A stretch of DNA of 64,000 bases from Devosia nanyangense (GCA_016213505.1 JACRAF010000057.1:30327-94326), one strand, 5' to 3'. Shown: positions 47,821-57,345, numbered from the stretch's first letter. Notes: generated by a model from the letters alone, not told the origin. Numbers and translations: made by a program.

Positions 47821-48507
47821 TCAGGCCAGAAGTCGCAACGGCACTTCAAGGTAGGCCTTGAACCGCACGAGGAATTCGCTGGCCGCGTCTTCGTCGACCG
47901 TCGCGGCATCGAAGACGAGGAGCGCCTCGGCGACGTCGTCGCCAATAGCAAGGACGAGGCGCAGCGGGCGGCCGCTGAGCAGCGGCATCATCACCGGGCG
48001 GATCCCGGAGGCTTGCAGCAGCCGCAGCGACAGCGCCGCCGGCATCTGCGACTGGTCTTTGCCGGCGGCGCTGGCGGCCAGACGGCGCGCCCGGAGCGGC
48101 GCCAGCGAGCTCTTGCGGATATCGGAAAACACCAGCTGAGACTCGGCCTCGAGCGCCACCGGGGCACCCTCGAGATGGCTCGCGGCGGGCACGTCATCGA
48201 GTGCGCAGCCGGCGGCCCGCAGCATCATGTCCTCAAGCGCGAACGGCGTGCCGGCCTCGGTGAAGCCGGACACCAGGTGCTGCAAAGTGCCGAGCTCGAC
48301 GGTCGCGCCAAGTGCCGAAGCCTGCGGTCCGGTAGAATGCCGTTGTGCCGCTGCTACCGGCGCGAAGTCCGTGACATCGGCCGCAACGATTCGTCCGGAT
48401 GGACCGCTGCCACGGAGTACGTCCAATGCGATACCGCGCTCCCGCGCCAACTTCCTGGCGTACGGTGAGACGGCGCGGCGCAATGACCGGAGCGCGGCGT
48501 CGGCCAT
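47821..48507 (-). CDS. E2-like protein: E3-binding domain plus degenerate acyltransferase domain, no lipoyl domain
   Basis: A 228-residue protein related to dihydrolipoamide acyltransferases. Residues 12-46 form a peripheral-subunit-binding domain (VSPYARKLARERGIALDVL and GSGPSGRI). The C-terminal part resembles a shortened catalytic domain. At the active site, where E2 enzymes have DHRxxDG, it reads F199-D-A-A-T-V-D-E, so the catalytic His is Ala and the Gly is Glu. The usual N-terminal lipoyl domain is missing; one is fused to the adjacent E1 protein instead. It follows the 2-hydroxyacid dehydrogenase with a TGATG overlap. A structural, E3-recruiting role is more likely than acyl transfer. 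Confidence 0.82.
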   Translation of the reverse strand: MADAALRSLRRAVSPYARKLARERGIALDVLRGSGPSGRIVAADVTDFAPVAAAQRHSTGPQASALGATVELGTLQHLVSGFTEAGTPFALEDMMLRAAGCALDDVPAASHLEGAPVALEAESQLVFSDIRKSSLAPLRARRLAASAAGKDQSQMPAALSLRLLQASGIRPVMMPLLSGRPLRLVLAIGDDVAEALLVFDAATVDEDAASEFLVRFKAYLEVPLRLLA

Positions 48508-49520
48508 CAGCGCTTCAGATATTCGGCGTTGACGCAATTGGTCAACCGGCCTTCGGCGAGGAAGGCGTGCACCACTTCGATCGATTTGAGACGCAGATCG
48601 ATCATCGCGGCGGGACTGTAGAAGGCGGCGTGCGGCGTCACGATCAGCCGGTCCTTGATCCAGGCTTCGCCGGCGCGCCACGCCCTGATCAGAGGGTGAT
48701 CGAGATCGCCCGGCTCGCTCGGCAGCACGTCGAGACCAGCGCCCACGACGGTGCCGTTCCGCATCGCAGTTTCGAGCGCGCCGATATCGACGATCGGTCC
48801 GCGCGCGGTATTGACGACGATGAGGCCCGGCTTGGCCGCGGCAAAGGCCTCGGCGCCCAGCAGGCCGCGCGTCGCCGCGCTCAGCGGAGCGTGCACCGAA
48901 ACCACGTCGCTGCGGCCCATCAGTTCGGCCAGCGAATGCACGCGTTCATAGCCGGTGGAGAGGTCGATGCCCGAGAGCAGATGCGGATCGTAGAACACGA
49001 CCTTCATGTCGAACGCCGCGGCCCGCCGCGCGGCGGCGAGCCCGATGCGGCCGAGCCCGACGATGCCGAAGGTCGCGCCCTTGTGACGGCGGATCAGCGG
49101 CGCCTTGGAAAAGTGCCAACCCCCGGCGCCGTCGCGAACGATCTCCGCGGGGTAGGTGGAGGTGCCGCGCGTCAGCGCCAGCATAAGACCAATCGCGTGG
49201 TCGGCGACTTCCGTCGTGCCGTAGTCGGGCACGTTGCACGCGGGGATATTGCGCGCACCCCACCCAGCCGTGTCGATGTTGTCGAAACCGACACCCGAGC
49301 GCACCGCAATCCTGGCGTTGGGGAACGCAGTCGGTGGCAGCTCGACATTGAGCGTCGGCGAGTAGTTGATCACCGCGTCGACGGTCTCGCACGATTTGGG
49401 GTCGAGCCTCGCCGCCACATCGGTCGTGGACCGGGCGAGGATGAACTCGACATCTGGGTAGTGCTTGCGCTCGAGTTCTGCCTCGTCCGCCGCCTGCCAG
49501 TTGACGCAAAGGATCTTCAT
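48507..49520 (-). CDS. D-2-hydroxyacid dehydrogenase (NAD-dependent)
   Basis: A 337-residue D-isomer-specific dehydrogenase. The NAD fold is GIVGLGRIGLAAARRAAAFD; the catalytic Arg is in NTARGPIVD, Glu in LPSEPGD and His in VTPHAAFYS. The sequence class is that of the C-terminal-binding-protein/phosphoglycerate-dehydrogenase-like enzymes. The ATG at 49520 gives the canonical MKILCVNW start. It stands between the E1-fusion and the E2-like gene, so it probably acts on the same 2-oxo acid, either producing or consuming it. Confidence 0.9.
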   Translation of the reverse strand: MKILCVNWQAADEAELERKHYPDVEFILARSTTDVAARLDPKSCETVDAVINYSPTLNVELPPTAFPNARIAVRSGVGFDNIDTAGWGARNIPACNVPDYGTTEVADHAIGLMLALTRGTSTYPAEIVRDGAGGWHFSKAPLIRRHKGATFGIVGLGRIGLAAARRAAAFDMKVVFYDPHLLSGIDLSTGYERVHSLAELMGRSDVVSVHAPLSAATRGLLGAEAFAAAKPGLIVVNTARGPIVDIGALETAMRNGTVVGAGLDVLPSEPGDLDHPLIRAWRAGEAWIKDRLIVTPHAAFYSPAAMIDLRLKSIEVVHAFLAEGRLTNCVNAEYLKR

Positions 49521-49551
49521 GCTCGCTCCCGCTGCCCTGGGCAGTCTTGGT

Positions 49552-51954
49552 TCATTTCCTGATGGTGCCGATCCGGCCGCCCATTGGAACGACCGCGCCG
49601 ACCGGCTGCTCGATGGCACTCAGCGTTCCCGTCGCCGGCGCCTCGATCTCGACCACGGCCTTGTCGGTCTCGATCTCGGCGACCACGTCGCCTTCCTTCA
49701 CTGCATCGCCGACCGCCTTCAGCCACTTGACCAGCGTCCCCTCGGAGACCGTGAGGTCGCCGAACGGCATGTTGATCGGTTCGTCGCCGGAGGCCGTCGA
49801 CACAGCAGCCGGCGCCGGCACAGCCGCGACGACACTCGCCGCGGGGACTGCCGCCGATACCGTGGCTGTGGTCGCCTTGATGCCGGTGGCGTGCCAGTGA
49901 TCGGGCACCGGCGGCGTGCCGGCGATGACGCCGCGGACGCCATCGACGATCCGCGCGGCATCGACCAGCATGGCGCGCTCGAGCACCGGCGCGAACGGAT
50001 GCGAGGTGGGCGCGGTGTGCAACCGGCCGACCGGACCGTCGAGCTCGTCGAACGCCAGTTCGTTGATCGCCTGGGCGATCTCGCCACCCATGCCGCACAT
50101 CGCCCAGGCCTCGTCGACCACCAGTACGCGGTGCGTCTTTGTGAGGCTCTCGACGATGGTGCCGACATCGAGCGGCATGATGGTGCGGAGGTCGATCACC
50201 TCCACGTCGACACCCTGAGCCGCGAGAAGTTCGGCAGCCTCCAGCGAGCGCGGCACCATCTGGCCGGCGGCGACGACGGTGATGTCCCTGCCAGTGCGGG
50301 CGATGCGCGCCGAGCCGAACGGCACGTAGTGCTCGCTCACCGGCACCTCGCCCTTGGAGGCAAACAGCGCCTTGGGCTCCAGCATGATGACCGGATCGCC
50401 GCCGCGCAGCGCGGTCTTCATCAGTCCCTTGGCGTCAGCGGGCGTCGACGGCACGCAGACGATCAGACCCGGCATATGCGCAAAGATCGGGTGATACATG
50501 CCGCTGTGGTGCGGGCCCGAGCTGCGTAGCGCGCCGGCGCCGGCGCGGACGACGATCGGGGCGCTCATCGCACCGTTGCTCATGTAGCGGAGTTTTGCAG
50601 CCTGGAGGAAAATCTGCCCAGTGGTCTCGAACGCGAAGTCGGCGAACATCAGATCGGACACGGTGCGGGTGCCAATGGCAGACGCGCCAACCGCGGCGGC
50701 AGTAAAACCCTGTTCCGAAATCGGCGTGTCGACCATGCGCTGGGCGCCAAACTCCTGCCAAAGGTTCTTGGTATGGGCGAAGCTGCCGCCGCGCTCGCCT
50801 GTACCTTCGCCGAAATAAAGGATGGCGGAATTGGCGCGCATCTCTTCTGCAATGCCGTCACGAACAGCCTCGAGCCAGCCCTGGACGCGGGTCGCGCCGG
50901 CCGGCTCCGGCTTCAATGCCTCAGGTGGATTGATCGGATCGGCGTAGACATGCTGGCGCACCGTCGACGGATCGGGCTCGGGCGAGTTGCGGGCGAACTC
51001 CAGCGCGTCCTGCACGACCTTTTCGATATGAGTCTCGATGTCGGCGAGGTCTTCCGGCTCGGCGATGCGAAAATCCTCGAGCAGGCGCTTGCGGAACATG
51101 TCGATGGGGTCGCGCTTGATCCAGGCGTCGATCTCTTCCTGCGTGCGATAGGTGCCGACGACCGGGTCACCCTCGTGATGACCGACAGTGCGGTAGGTCT
51201 TGCATTCGAGGAGCGTCGGCCCCTTGCCCGACCGCGCCCGTTCGGTCGCTTCCTTCATCGCCAGCCAGACCGCGAAGACGTCGTTGCCGTCGACCGCGAC
51301 GCCGGGCATGCCGTAGCTGTCCGCCTTGCGGGCGATCTCGGGGTTGAGGGTGATGGATTTGAGCGGCGTAGCCGTGGCGTAGAGATTGGTCTCGCACACG
51401 AACACCGCCGGCGCGTAGTTGACGGCCGCGAAATTCAGGCCCTCGTGGAAGGCGCCATGGTTGGCGGCGCCGTCGCCGAAGAAGGCGACGCCGATGTCAT
51501 CGCGGCCCTGCTGCCGCGCCCCCATGCCGATGCCCGCGGCATGGCCGATGCCGGCTCCGACGATGCCGTTGGTGCCGAACAGGCCGACGGACTTGTCATA
51601 AAGATGCATGGTGCCGCCGCGACCGCCGCAGATACCGCCGGCCTTGCCGAACAGTTCGGCCATGACGCGCTTGGGATCGGCGCCCTTGGCCAGGGCGTGA
51701 CCGTGGCCACGATGCGTGGAGGTGACCCAGTCGGTGCGGCGCAGATGCGCACAGATTCCGACGCCGGTTGCTTCCTGGCCGATATAGAGATGCAGAAACC
51801 CGGGCGTTTCGCCTTTGCGGCAGGCAATCTGCGCTGCGGTCTCGAAGCGGCGCAGCAGCACCATCTGCTCGAACAGGTCGATCAGAACGGCGCGATCCGG
51901 CAGATTGCCCTTGCTCGCTGGCTGCGCTGTGTTGCGCACCGCCGAAATGGCCAC
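49552..51954 (-). CDS. Fused 2-oxoacid dehydrogenase: E1alpha + E1beta + lipoyl domain
   Basis: An 800-residue fusion. Residues about 20-330 are E1alpha with the thiamine-diphosphate motif GDGAANHGAFHEG and the phosphorylation-loop region THRGHGHALAKG. Residues about 355-675 are E1beta, including MVDTPISEQGFTAAAVGASA and GPHHSGMYHPIFAH. A Pro/Ala/Val-rich linker (about 690-720) leads to a complete lipoyl domain with the lipoylated Lys near 765 in EIETDKAVVE. Normally the lipoyl domain belongs to E2; here the adjacent E2-like protein lacks it. The gene starts an operon with a hydroxyacid dehydrogenase and that E2-like gene, under a GntR-type operator 72 bases upstream. The 2-oxo acid is unknown. 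Confidence 0.92.
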   Translation of the reverse strand: MAISAVRNTAQPASKGNLPDRAVLIDLFEQMVLLRRFETAAQIACRKGETPGFLHLYIGQEATGVGICAHLRRTDWVTSTHRGHGHALAKGADPKRVMAELFGKAGGICGGRGGTMHLYDKSVGLFGTNGIVGAGIGHAAGIGMGARQQGRDDIGVAFFGDGAANHGAFHEGLNFAAVNYAPAVFVCETNLYATATPLKSITLNPEIARKADSYGMPGVAVDGNDVFAVWLAMKEATERARSGKGPTLLECKTYRTVGHHEGDPVVGTYRTQEEIDAWIKRDPIDMFRKRLLEDFRIAEPEDLADIETHIEKVVQDALEFARNSPEPDPSTVRQHVYADPINPPEALKPEPAGATRVQGWLEAVRDGIAEEMRANSAILYFGEGTGERGGSFAHTKNLWQEFGAQRMVDTPISEQGFTAAAVGASAIGTRTVSDLMFADFAFETTGQIFLQAAKLRYMSNGAMSAPIVVRAGAGALRSSGPHHSGMYHPIFAHMPGLIVCVPSTPADAKGLMKTALRGGDPVIMLEPKALFASKGEVPVSEHYVPFGSARIARTGRDITVVAAGQMVPRSLEAAELLAAQGVDVEVIDLRTIMPLDVGTIVESLTKTHRVLVVDEAWAMCGMGGEIAQAINELAFDELDGPVGRLHTAPTSHPFAPVLERAMLVDAARIVDGVRGVIAGTPPVPDHWHATGIKATTATVSAAVPAASVVAAVPAPAAVSTASGDEPINMPFGDLTVSEGTLVKWLKAVGDAVKEGDVVAEIETDKAVVEIEAPATGTLSAIEQPVGAVVPMGGRIGTIRK

Positions 51955-52026
51955 CGGACGTCCTCCCTGAGTCTCGGCACCTTCGGCTTCGCCGTGGCAC
52001 CGTTCGCGTTACATCGGGAGCATAGA

Positions 52027-52040
52027 TTATAATAGCATAA
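52027..52040. promoter_or_regulatory. GntR-type operator at the E1-fusion promoter
   Basis: TTATAATAGCATAA, a full match to TTAT-N2-TA-N2-ATAA, 72 bases before the E1-fusion start. Confidence 0.55.
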
Positions 52041-52134
52041 TGTCTAGGCGAAAGTTCTCCCCTCGGATGTTTTGCCGCGCCCGAAGGCAGAGCAAGGTCG
52101 ATACGGAGTAAGGCGCGGTCCCGCGCGACCTGGA

Positions 52135-53355
52135 CTAGGCGCCGGTCTTGCGGACCGTCGCATCCGGACGCTGGAACAGTTCCTCGCGGAGCGTCATGCC
52201 CAGTCCGGGGCCGTCGAGAGGGGCGAGGCGGCCGGAGGTGGGGGTGGGTATTTTTGAGGTTATCTCTTTGTACCAGCTGGTGAAATACGAACGAACACAC
52301 TCCTGGTAGCTGGCGTTGGGCAGTGTTGCCGAAAGGGCACAGCTGGCGGCATAGACGACCGGGCCGGTGCAATCGTGCAGCGTCACCGGCAATTCGCTGG
52401 CCTCGGCCATATTGGCGATCTTGCGTGCTTCCGACAGCCCCCCGCACCAGGCCAGATCGATCATGATCACCGAGGCGGCGCGCTTGTCGATGAGCTGCTT
52501 GAACATCTGCCGCGACGCAAGCCGCTCGCTGGCGGCGACGGGGATCGAGGTGTGGCGGGCGAGCTCGGCCATGGCGTCGAGCTCGTTGTAGCGAATCGGC
52601 TCCTCGAGCCAGGCCACGTCATAGGGTCTGAGGGCCTCGGCGATGCGCAGCGCCGGCGCGAGGGTCCACAGGCCGTGCAGTTCGACCATGATCTCCATGT
52701 CGCGGCCGACGGTGTCGCGGATCTTCTTGAACGGCTCCAGCGCCTTGTCGAGCTCTCCGAGCGAGATGCGGGTGCCGTTGGAGGCTTCGGCGGCAATGTC
52801 GAAGGGCCAGATCTTCATGGCGCCGATGCCTTCCGACAACAGGCTCTTTGCCAGTTTTCCGGCGTCATAGCGCCAGGCGAGGAGGTCTTCGTAGGGGCCC
52901 TCGGCGGCGTCGCCGGCTTGCAGCGACCAATCCTCGGTGCGCTCGAACAGCGAATTCTTCTTGCTGGCGCGCACGTGCCCGTAGCCGGCGCAGGTGTTGT
53001 AGGCGGGGACGGACTGATGTGTCCGGCCCCCGAGCAGCCGCCAGAGCGGCTCGCCCAAGGCCTGGCCGTAAATGTCCCAGAGCGCGATGTTGACTGCCGA
53101 ATTGCCGCGAACCTCAGCGCCGGAATCGCGCGCCCCGACATAGACGCTGCCCAGCGTGCGGTCATGCAGCTCGATGTCGCGCGGGTCCTTGCCGATCAGA
53201 TAGGGCGCGACATTGTCGTGGAGGTAGCTGGCGACCGGACCGGGAGCCCAGAACGTCTCCCCGGTGCCGACGATCCCCGCATCGGTGTGCACCCTGAGCC
53301 AGAACAGGAAGGGAAATTCCGCGATCTGCAGCGTTTCGAGGGCCGTGATTTTCAT
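52135..53355 (-). CDS. Enolase-superfamily dehydratase (mandelate racemase / muconate lactonizing group)
   Basis: A 406-residue enolase-superfamily protein. The acid/base region is GAMKIWPFD; metal ligands are Glu in MVELHG, Glu in WLEEPI and Glu in AASERL; the general-acid His is in TLHDCTG. Such enzymes dehydrate sugar acids to 2-keto-3-deoxy acids, but some racemise. It runs toward the E1-fusion operon and shares its promoter region with the SDR at 53487, including the LacI-type operator at 53439. The substrate is not deducible from motifs. Confidence 0.88.
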   Translation of the reverse strand: MKITALETLQIAEFPFLFWLRVHTDAGIVGTGETFWAPGPVASYLHDNVAPYLIGKDPRDIELHDRTLGSVYVGARDSGAEVRGNSAVNIALWDIYGQALGEPLWRLLGGRTHQSVPAYNTCAGYGHVRASKKNSLFERTEDWSLQAGDAAEGPYEDLLAWRYDAGKLAKSLLSEGIGAMKIWPFDIAAEASNGTRISLGELDKALEPFKKIRDTVGRDMEIMVELHGLWTLAPALRIAEALRPYDVAWLEEPIRYNELDAMAELARHTSIPVAASERLASRQMFKQLIDKRAASVIMIDLAWCGGLSEARKIANMAEASELPVTLHDCTGPVVYAASCALSATLPNASYQECVRSYFTSWYKEITSKIPTPTSGRLAPLDGPGLGMTLREELFQRPDATVRKTGA

Positions 53356-53438
53356 CTTGGCGTTGGTCCTTTCGTCCCGGCGTCTCGATCAGCGTGGTCT
53401 CGCCCGGGATATTTCACAACCTCGTTGACAGCCAAATA

Positions 53439-53452
53439 TGGTACCGGTATCA
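53439..53452. promoter_or_regulatory. LacI-type operator between the divergent dehydratase and SDR genes
   Basis: TGGTACCGGTATCA, two bases different from the 14-mer TGGTTCCGGTACCA that occurs twice upstream of the LacI gene. It lies 34 bases before the SDR start and 83 before the dehydratase start. Confidence 0.55.
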
Positions 53453-53486
53453 GACGAGTCAAGACGATCGCTGGGAGGGCGTCGCT

Positions 53487-54281
53487 TTGTCTACAGAACC
53501 GCAAACGGCGATCCTCAAGCGCGCACTGGTGACCGGTGGCGCCGGCGGCCTTGGCCGCGAGGTCGCCGTGCAGCTGGCATCGCGCGGTTGCGCCGTCGGG
53601 ATCGCCGATATCAACGCCGCCGGCACCGCCGAAACGGCGCGGCTGGTGCGCGAGCACGGCGCCGAGGCCGCGGAGATCGTCGGCGATTTCACCCTCGAAG
53701 ACGCGCCGGACGCGGCGGTCCAGGCCATCGTCGACCGCTGGGGCGGTATCGACGTCCTGGTCAACAATGCCGGCTATGGCGTGATCGAGCCGTTCCTCGA
53801 TGCCAGCTACACATCCTGGACCCGAACGCTGGCCCTCAACGTCACCGCGCTCGCCATGGCCTGCAAGGCGGCCGGCCGGGTGATGCGCGACCAGCGCTCC
53901 GGCCGTATCGTCAACATCACCTCGCCGGGATCGCGCATGGCGCTGCCGGACTACACCGCCTACACCGCCAGCAAAGCCGGCGTCGATTCGATCACCCGCG
54001 CCGCCGCGGTGGCCCTGGCGCCCTACGGGGTGCTGGTGAACAGCCTCGCGCCCGGCATGATGGACACCGAGATGCAGCGCTCGACCGAGATCGACCTCGC
54101 CCGCGTCAACGGCAGGGACGATCTGCAGGCCTTCCTCGACGAGCGTACCAGCCGCGTGCCGCTCGGCCGCCGGGCGGAGGTTTCCGAAGTGGCCGGCGCC
54201 GTCGTCTGGCTCTGCCTCGATGCTCCCGACTACATGACCGCCGAACGGCTCAATATGTCCGGCGGCCTCGACAAGGATTGA
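53487..54281 (+). CDS. Short-chain dehydrogenase/reductase, sugar or polyol dehydrogenase type
   Basis: A 264-residue SDR. Cofactor motif TGGAGGLGREV, then VNNAGYG; catalytic Ser in NITSPGS and Tyr/Lys in YTAYTASKAG. TTG at 53487 was chosen because it follows GGGAGGG with a 7-base spacing; the longer frame to 53394 lacks a ribosome site. It opens an operon with the split transketolase and a second dehydratase. It probably oxidises a sugar or sugar acid at one hydroxyl. Confidence 0.9.
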   Translation: MSTEPQTAILKRALVTGGAGGLGREVAVQLASRGCAVGIADINAAGTAETARLVREHGAEAAEIVGDFTLEDAPDAAVQAIVDRWGGIDVLVNNAGYGVIEPFLDASYTSWTRTLALNVTALAMACKAAGRVMRDQRSGRIVNITSPGSRMALPDYTAYTASKAGVDSITRAAAVALAPYGVLVNSLAPGMMDTEMQRSTEIDLARVNGRDDLQAFLDERTSRVPLGRRAEVSEVAGAVVWLCLDAPDYMTAERLNMSGGLDKD

Positions 54282-54285
54282 CCGC

Positions 54286-55134
54286 ATGCCCCGCAACTCG
54301 CCGCCCGCCGACCCCGATATCGATGCCCTGAGGGCGCGCGCCACGATGCTCCGCCGCCACATGCTGACCATGGCCCGCGGCCAGGGCGCCGGCTATGTCG
54401 GCCAGGGCCTCGGCATCGCCGACGTGCTCGCGGCGCTCTACTTCCACGAGCTGCGCTACGACCCGCACAATGTGGCGTGGACCGAGCGCGACCGCTTCCT
54501 CTTGTCGACCGGCCACTACTCGATCGCGCTGTGGGCAGCGCTCGCCGAAGCCGGGATCATTCCGGTCGAGGAACTGGTCACCTACGGCGCCGACGGCAGC
54601 CGGCTCGAGATGTCGACACTCGACACCACGCCAGGGGTCGAGCTGATCGGCGGCTCGCTCGGCCACGGCCTCGGACAAGCCGTGGGCCAGGCGCTTGGCC
54701 TCCGCCTCGATCGCTCCGAGGCCCGCGTTTTCGTCGAGCTGTCGGACGGCGAAATGCAGGAGGGCTCGACCTGGGAAGCGGCAATGTCGGCGAGCCATTT
54801 CCGGCTCGACGGCCTCGTCGCGCTGATCGACTGTAACGGCATTCAAGCCGATGGCCCGGTGGTGCTCGACATGGAGCCGGTGGGCGACAAATGGCGCGCC
54901 TTCGGCTGGGAAACGTTCGAGATCGACGGCAACGACTTGGAGGCGGTGACCGGTGCGCTAGCCTCGGCGCGCCATCGCAATGGCAGGCCGAAGGCGATCG
55001 TCCTCCGCACCCTGCCGGGCAAGGGCGTCAAGCGGATCGAGAGCAGCGAGAAATCGCACTTCTTCCGGGTCGACGTCGCCCAATGGGACTCGATCATCGC
55101 CGACTTCGAACAGAGCGTGGGGGCCGGGGCATGA
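54286..55134 (+). CDS. Transketolase N-terminal subunit (split transketolase)
   Basis: A 282-residue protein holding the thiamine-diphosphate half: GGSLGHGLGQAVGQALG, then LSDGEMQEGSTWEA and ALIDCNGIQADG. It pairs with the C-terminal subunit immediately downstream (ATGA overlap). Split transketolases occur in dedicated sugar pathways such as apiose and sulfosugar use. It starts 4 bases after the SDR stop, so it belongs to the same operon. It is distinct from the full-length cbbT. Confidence 0.92.
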   Translation: MPRNSPPADPDIDALRARATMLRRHMLTMARGQGAGYVGQGLGIADVLAALYFHELRYDPHNVAWTERDRFLLSTGHYSIALWAALAEAGIIPVEELVTYGADGSRLEMSTLDTTPGVELIGGSLGHGLGQAVGQALGLRLDRSEARVFVELSDGEMQEGSTWEAAMSASHFRLDGLVALIDCNGIQADGPVVLDMEPVGDKWRAFGWETFEIDGNDLEAVTGALASARHRNGRPKAIVLRTLPGKGVKRIESSEKSHFFRVDVAQWDSIIADFEQSVGAGA

Positions 55135-56117
55135 GCGCCGCCATGGAGTCCGCCCGCACCCTCGCGATGGGAGAAAACGAGACCACCGGCGGCGCACGGC
55201 AGAGCGTCGGCGCGCCGTTCGGCCGCGCCATGGTGAAGCTGGGGCAGAGCCGGCCGGAGGTCGTGGGGCTCACCGCCGATCTCGGCAAATACACCGACAT
55301 CGTGCCGTTCCGCGACGCCTTCCCCGAGCGCTTCTTCAACGTCGGCATGGCCGAGCAGAACCTGGTGGCGGTGGCCGCCGGCCTGGCGCGCACCGGCAAG
55401 ATTCCGTTCGCCACGACCTATGGCGTCTTCGCGACGCGGCGCGCCTTCGACTTCGTCGCCATCGCGCTGGCGCACTCGCACCTCAATGTGAAGATCGTCG
55501 CTGGCCTCCCCGGCCTCACCACCGGCTATGGCGGCACGCATCAGGCGATCGAGGATCTGGCCCTGATGCGCATGATCCCCGGCCTCACCATCATCGACCC
55601 GTGCGACGCCACCGAGATCGAAGCGGCGACGCTGGCGATCGCCGACCACGACGGGCCGGTCTATATGCGGCTGCTCCGCGGCGCCGTGCCGGTCGTGCTC
55701 GAGCCGGGCTATCGCTTCGAGATCGGCAAGGCGCGAAAACTCCGCGACGGCAAGGATGTGGGGATCATCTCCACCGGGCTCATGACCGAACGCGCCATCG
55801 ATGCGGCGGCGGCGCTCGAGCAGCGCGGCATCTCGGCCGGGGTTCTGCACGTGCCCACGATCAAGCCGTTCGATGCGAACGCCGTCGCCGAATTCGCGAG
55901 TTCGGTCGGCCGTGTGGTGACGGCGGAGAACCACGTCGTCGTCGGCGGGCTCGCGAGTCTGGTGGTCGAGACCTTGTTCGACGCCGGCATTCAGCGGAAG
56001 GTGACGCGCATCGGCTTGCCGGACCGCTACATCGAGTGCGGCGCCGTGCCGACGCTGCAACAGAGGTATGGTCTGACCACCGCGGCCATGACCGCAACCA
56101 TCGCCGCCCTCGCCTGA
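55131..56117 (+). CDS. Transketolase C-terminal subunit (split transketolase)
   Basis: A 328-residue protein with the pyrimidine-binding and C-terminal transketolase domains: GLTADLGKYTDIVPF, NVGMAEQNLVAVAAGLA with the catalytic Glu, and GGTHQAIEDLALMR. It overlaps the N-terminal subunit by 4 bases. Together the two form a heteromeric transketolase transferring two-carbon units from a ketose; the ketose is unknown. The first roughly 20 residues are variable. Confidence 0.92.
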   Translation: MSAAMESARTLAMGENETTGGARQSVGAPFGRAMVKLGQSRPEVVGLTADLGKYTDIVPFRDAFPERFFNVGMAEQNLVAVAAGLARTGKIPFATTYGVFATRRAFDFVAIALAHSHLNVKIVAGLPGLTTGYGGTHQAIEDLALMRMIPGLTIIDPCDATEIEAATLAIADHDGPVYMRLLRGAVPVVLEPGYRFEIGKARKLRDGKDVGIISTGLMTERAIDAAAALEQRGISAGVLHVPTIKPFDANAVAEFASSVGRVVTAENHVVVGGLASLVVETLFDAGIQRKVTRIGLPDRYIECGAVPTLQQRYGLTTAAMTATIAALA

Positions 56118-56128
56118 GGTTATCGCCC

Positions 56129-57298
56129 ATGAAGATCACCGAGATCGAGACCTTCGCCGTCGGCGCCGGCTGGAAGAACTGGCTCTTCGTCAAAGTCCAC
56201 ACCGACGCGGGCCTCCACGGGATCGGCGAGGGCACGCTGAACGGCTTCATCGCCACCACCGAGGCCGGGGTGCACGAGCTGAAGCATCTCGCTGTCGGAC
56301 AGGATCCGCGCCGCATCCGCAGCCTCGCACAGCGGTTGCTCGACAGCGTCTCGCTCGACGGCGGGCACATCCACCGTACAGTGATCGCGGCGATCGAGGT
56401 GGCCTGCTGGGACATTCTGGGCAAGAGCCTCGGCGTGCCGATCCACCATCTGCTGGGCGGGCAGGTGCGCGACAGCGTGCTGGGCTACGCCAATGGCTGG
56501 TATCGCACCGAGCGGACCCCCGAGGCGTTCCGCGAGGCGGCCCGGGGTGTCATGGCCAAGGGGTTCAAGGCGCTGAAGCTCGACCCGTTCGGCACCGCGC
56601 AGGGGTTCATCTCGCGCGAGGAGCTCGAGCGCGCCTACGACATCTGCCGGACCCTGCGTGACGGGTTGCCGAAAGGCACGCTGATCCTCATCGACGTGCA
56701 TGCGCGGTTCACCGAGATCGCGGCGCTGCAGGCGGCGCAGAAATTCGCCGATCTCGACATCTACTGGTGGGAAGAGCCGACCTCGCGCGACCGCCAGGAG
56801 ACCGTGCATGAGGTGGCGCACCGCTCGCCCATCCCGGTCGCCACCGGTGAGATGTACGACACGGTCGGGCAATTCTTCACGCTGGCGGCGGGGGGCGGCG
56901 TCAACATCTTCCAGCCCGAACCGATGTCGCTGGGCGGCATCGGACCGAGCCTCGAGGTCGCCAATCTGGCGCGGGCGCATGGCAGCTACATCGCGCCGCA
57001 CCAGAGCGGCGGGCCGGTCGCCACCGCAGTCTGTCTGCAGCTGGCGGCGGCGGTGCCGAACTTCCTGATCCAGGAGCATTTCGACGCCTTCAACGAGCCG
57101 TGGACGCGCGCGCTGGTGACCTGGCATCCCACCGTCGACCCGGACACCGGTCATCTGTCGCTGCCCGATGCGCCGGGGCTCGGGATCGACCTCGATATCG
57201 AGGCGATCAGGGCCCATCCCTACGATCCGCACGCCTATCTCAATGTGCATGCGGAGGGATGGGAGAAGCGGTTGGGGACGGGACGCGAGGGGTACTAG
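56129..57298 (+). CDS. Enolase-superfamily sugar-acid dehydratase (galactonate-dehydratase-like)
   Basis: A 389-residue mandelate-racemase-group enzyme. Acid/base Lys region GFKALKLDPFG; metal ligands Asp in LIDVHAR, Glu in WWEEPT and Glu in ATGEMYD; a late His is in IAPHQSGG. The QPEPMSLGG segment has Glu where the Asp of an Asp-His dyad is usual. The ATG at 56129 follows GAGGT. It is the last gene of the SDR/transketolase operon. It probably produces a 2-keto-3-deoxy sugar acid. Confidence 0.9.
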   Translation: MKITEIETFAVGAGWKNWLFVKVHTDAGLHGIGEGTLNGFIATTEAGVHELKHLAVGQDPRRIRSLAQRLLDSVSLDGGHIHRTVIAAIEVACWDILGKSLGVPIHHLLGGQVRDSVLGYANGWYRTERTPEAFREAARGVMAKGFKALKLDPFGTAQGFISREELERAYDICRTLRDGLPKGTLILIDVHARFTEIAALQAAQKFADLDIYWWEEPTSRDRQETVHEVAHRSPIPVATGEMYDTVGQFFTLAAGGGVNIFQPEPMSLGGIGPSLEVANLARAHGSYIAPHQSGGPVATAVCLQLAAAVPNFLIQEHFDAFNEPWTRALVTWHPTVDPDTGHLSLPDAPGLGIDLDIEAIRAHPYDPHAYLNVHAEGWEKRLGTGREGY

Positions 57299-57345
57299 AG
57301 CGGAGTTTTAACGCGGCGAGCGCCGCCGGCTCGACGTGTCCGCAG

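Noticed and set aside
54286..56117. Split transketolase as a frameshifted single gene
   Set aside because: The two halves have proper stop and start (ATGA) and domain boundaries that match the known two-subunit family.
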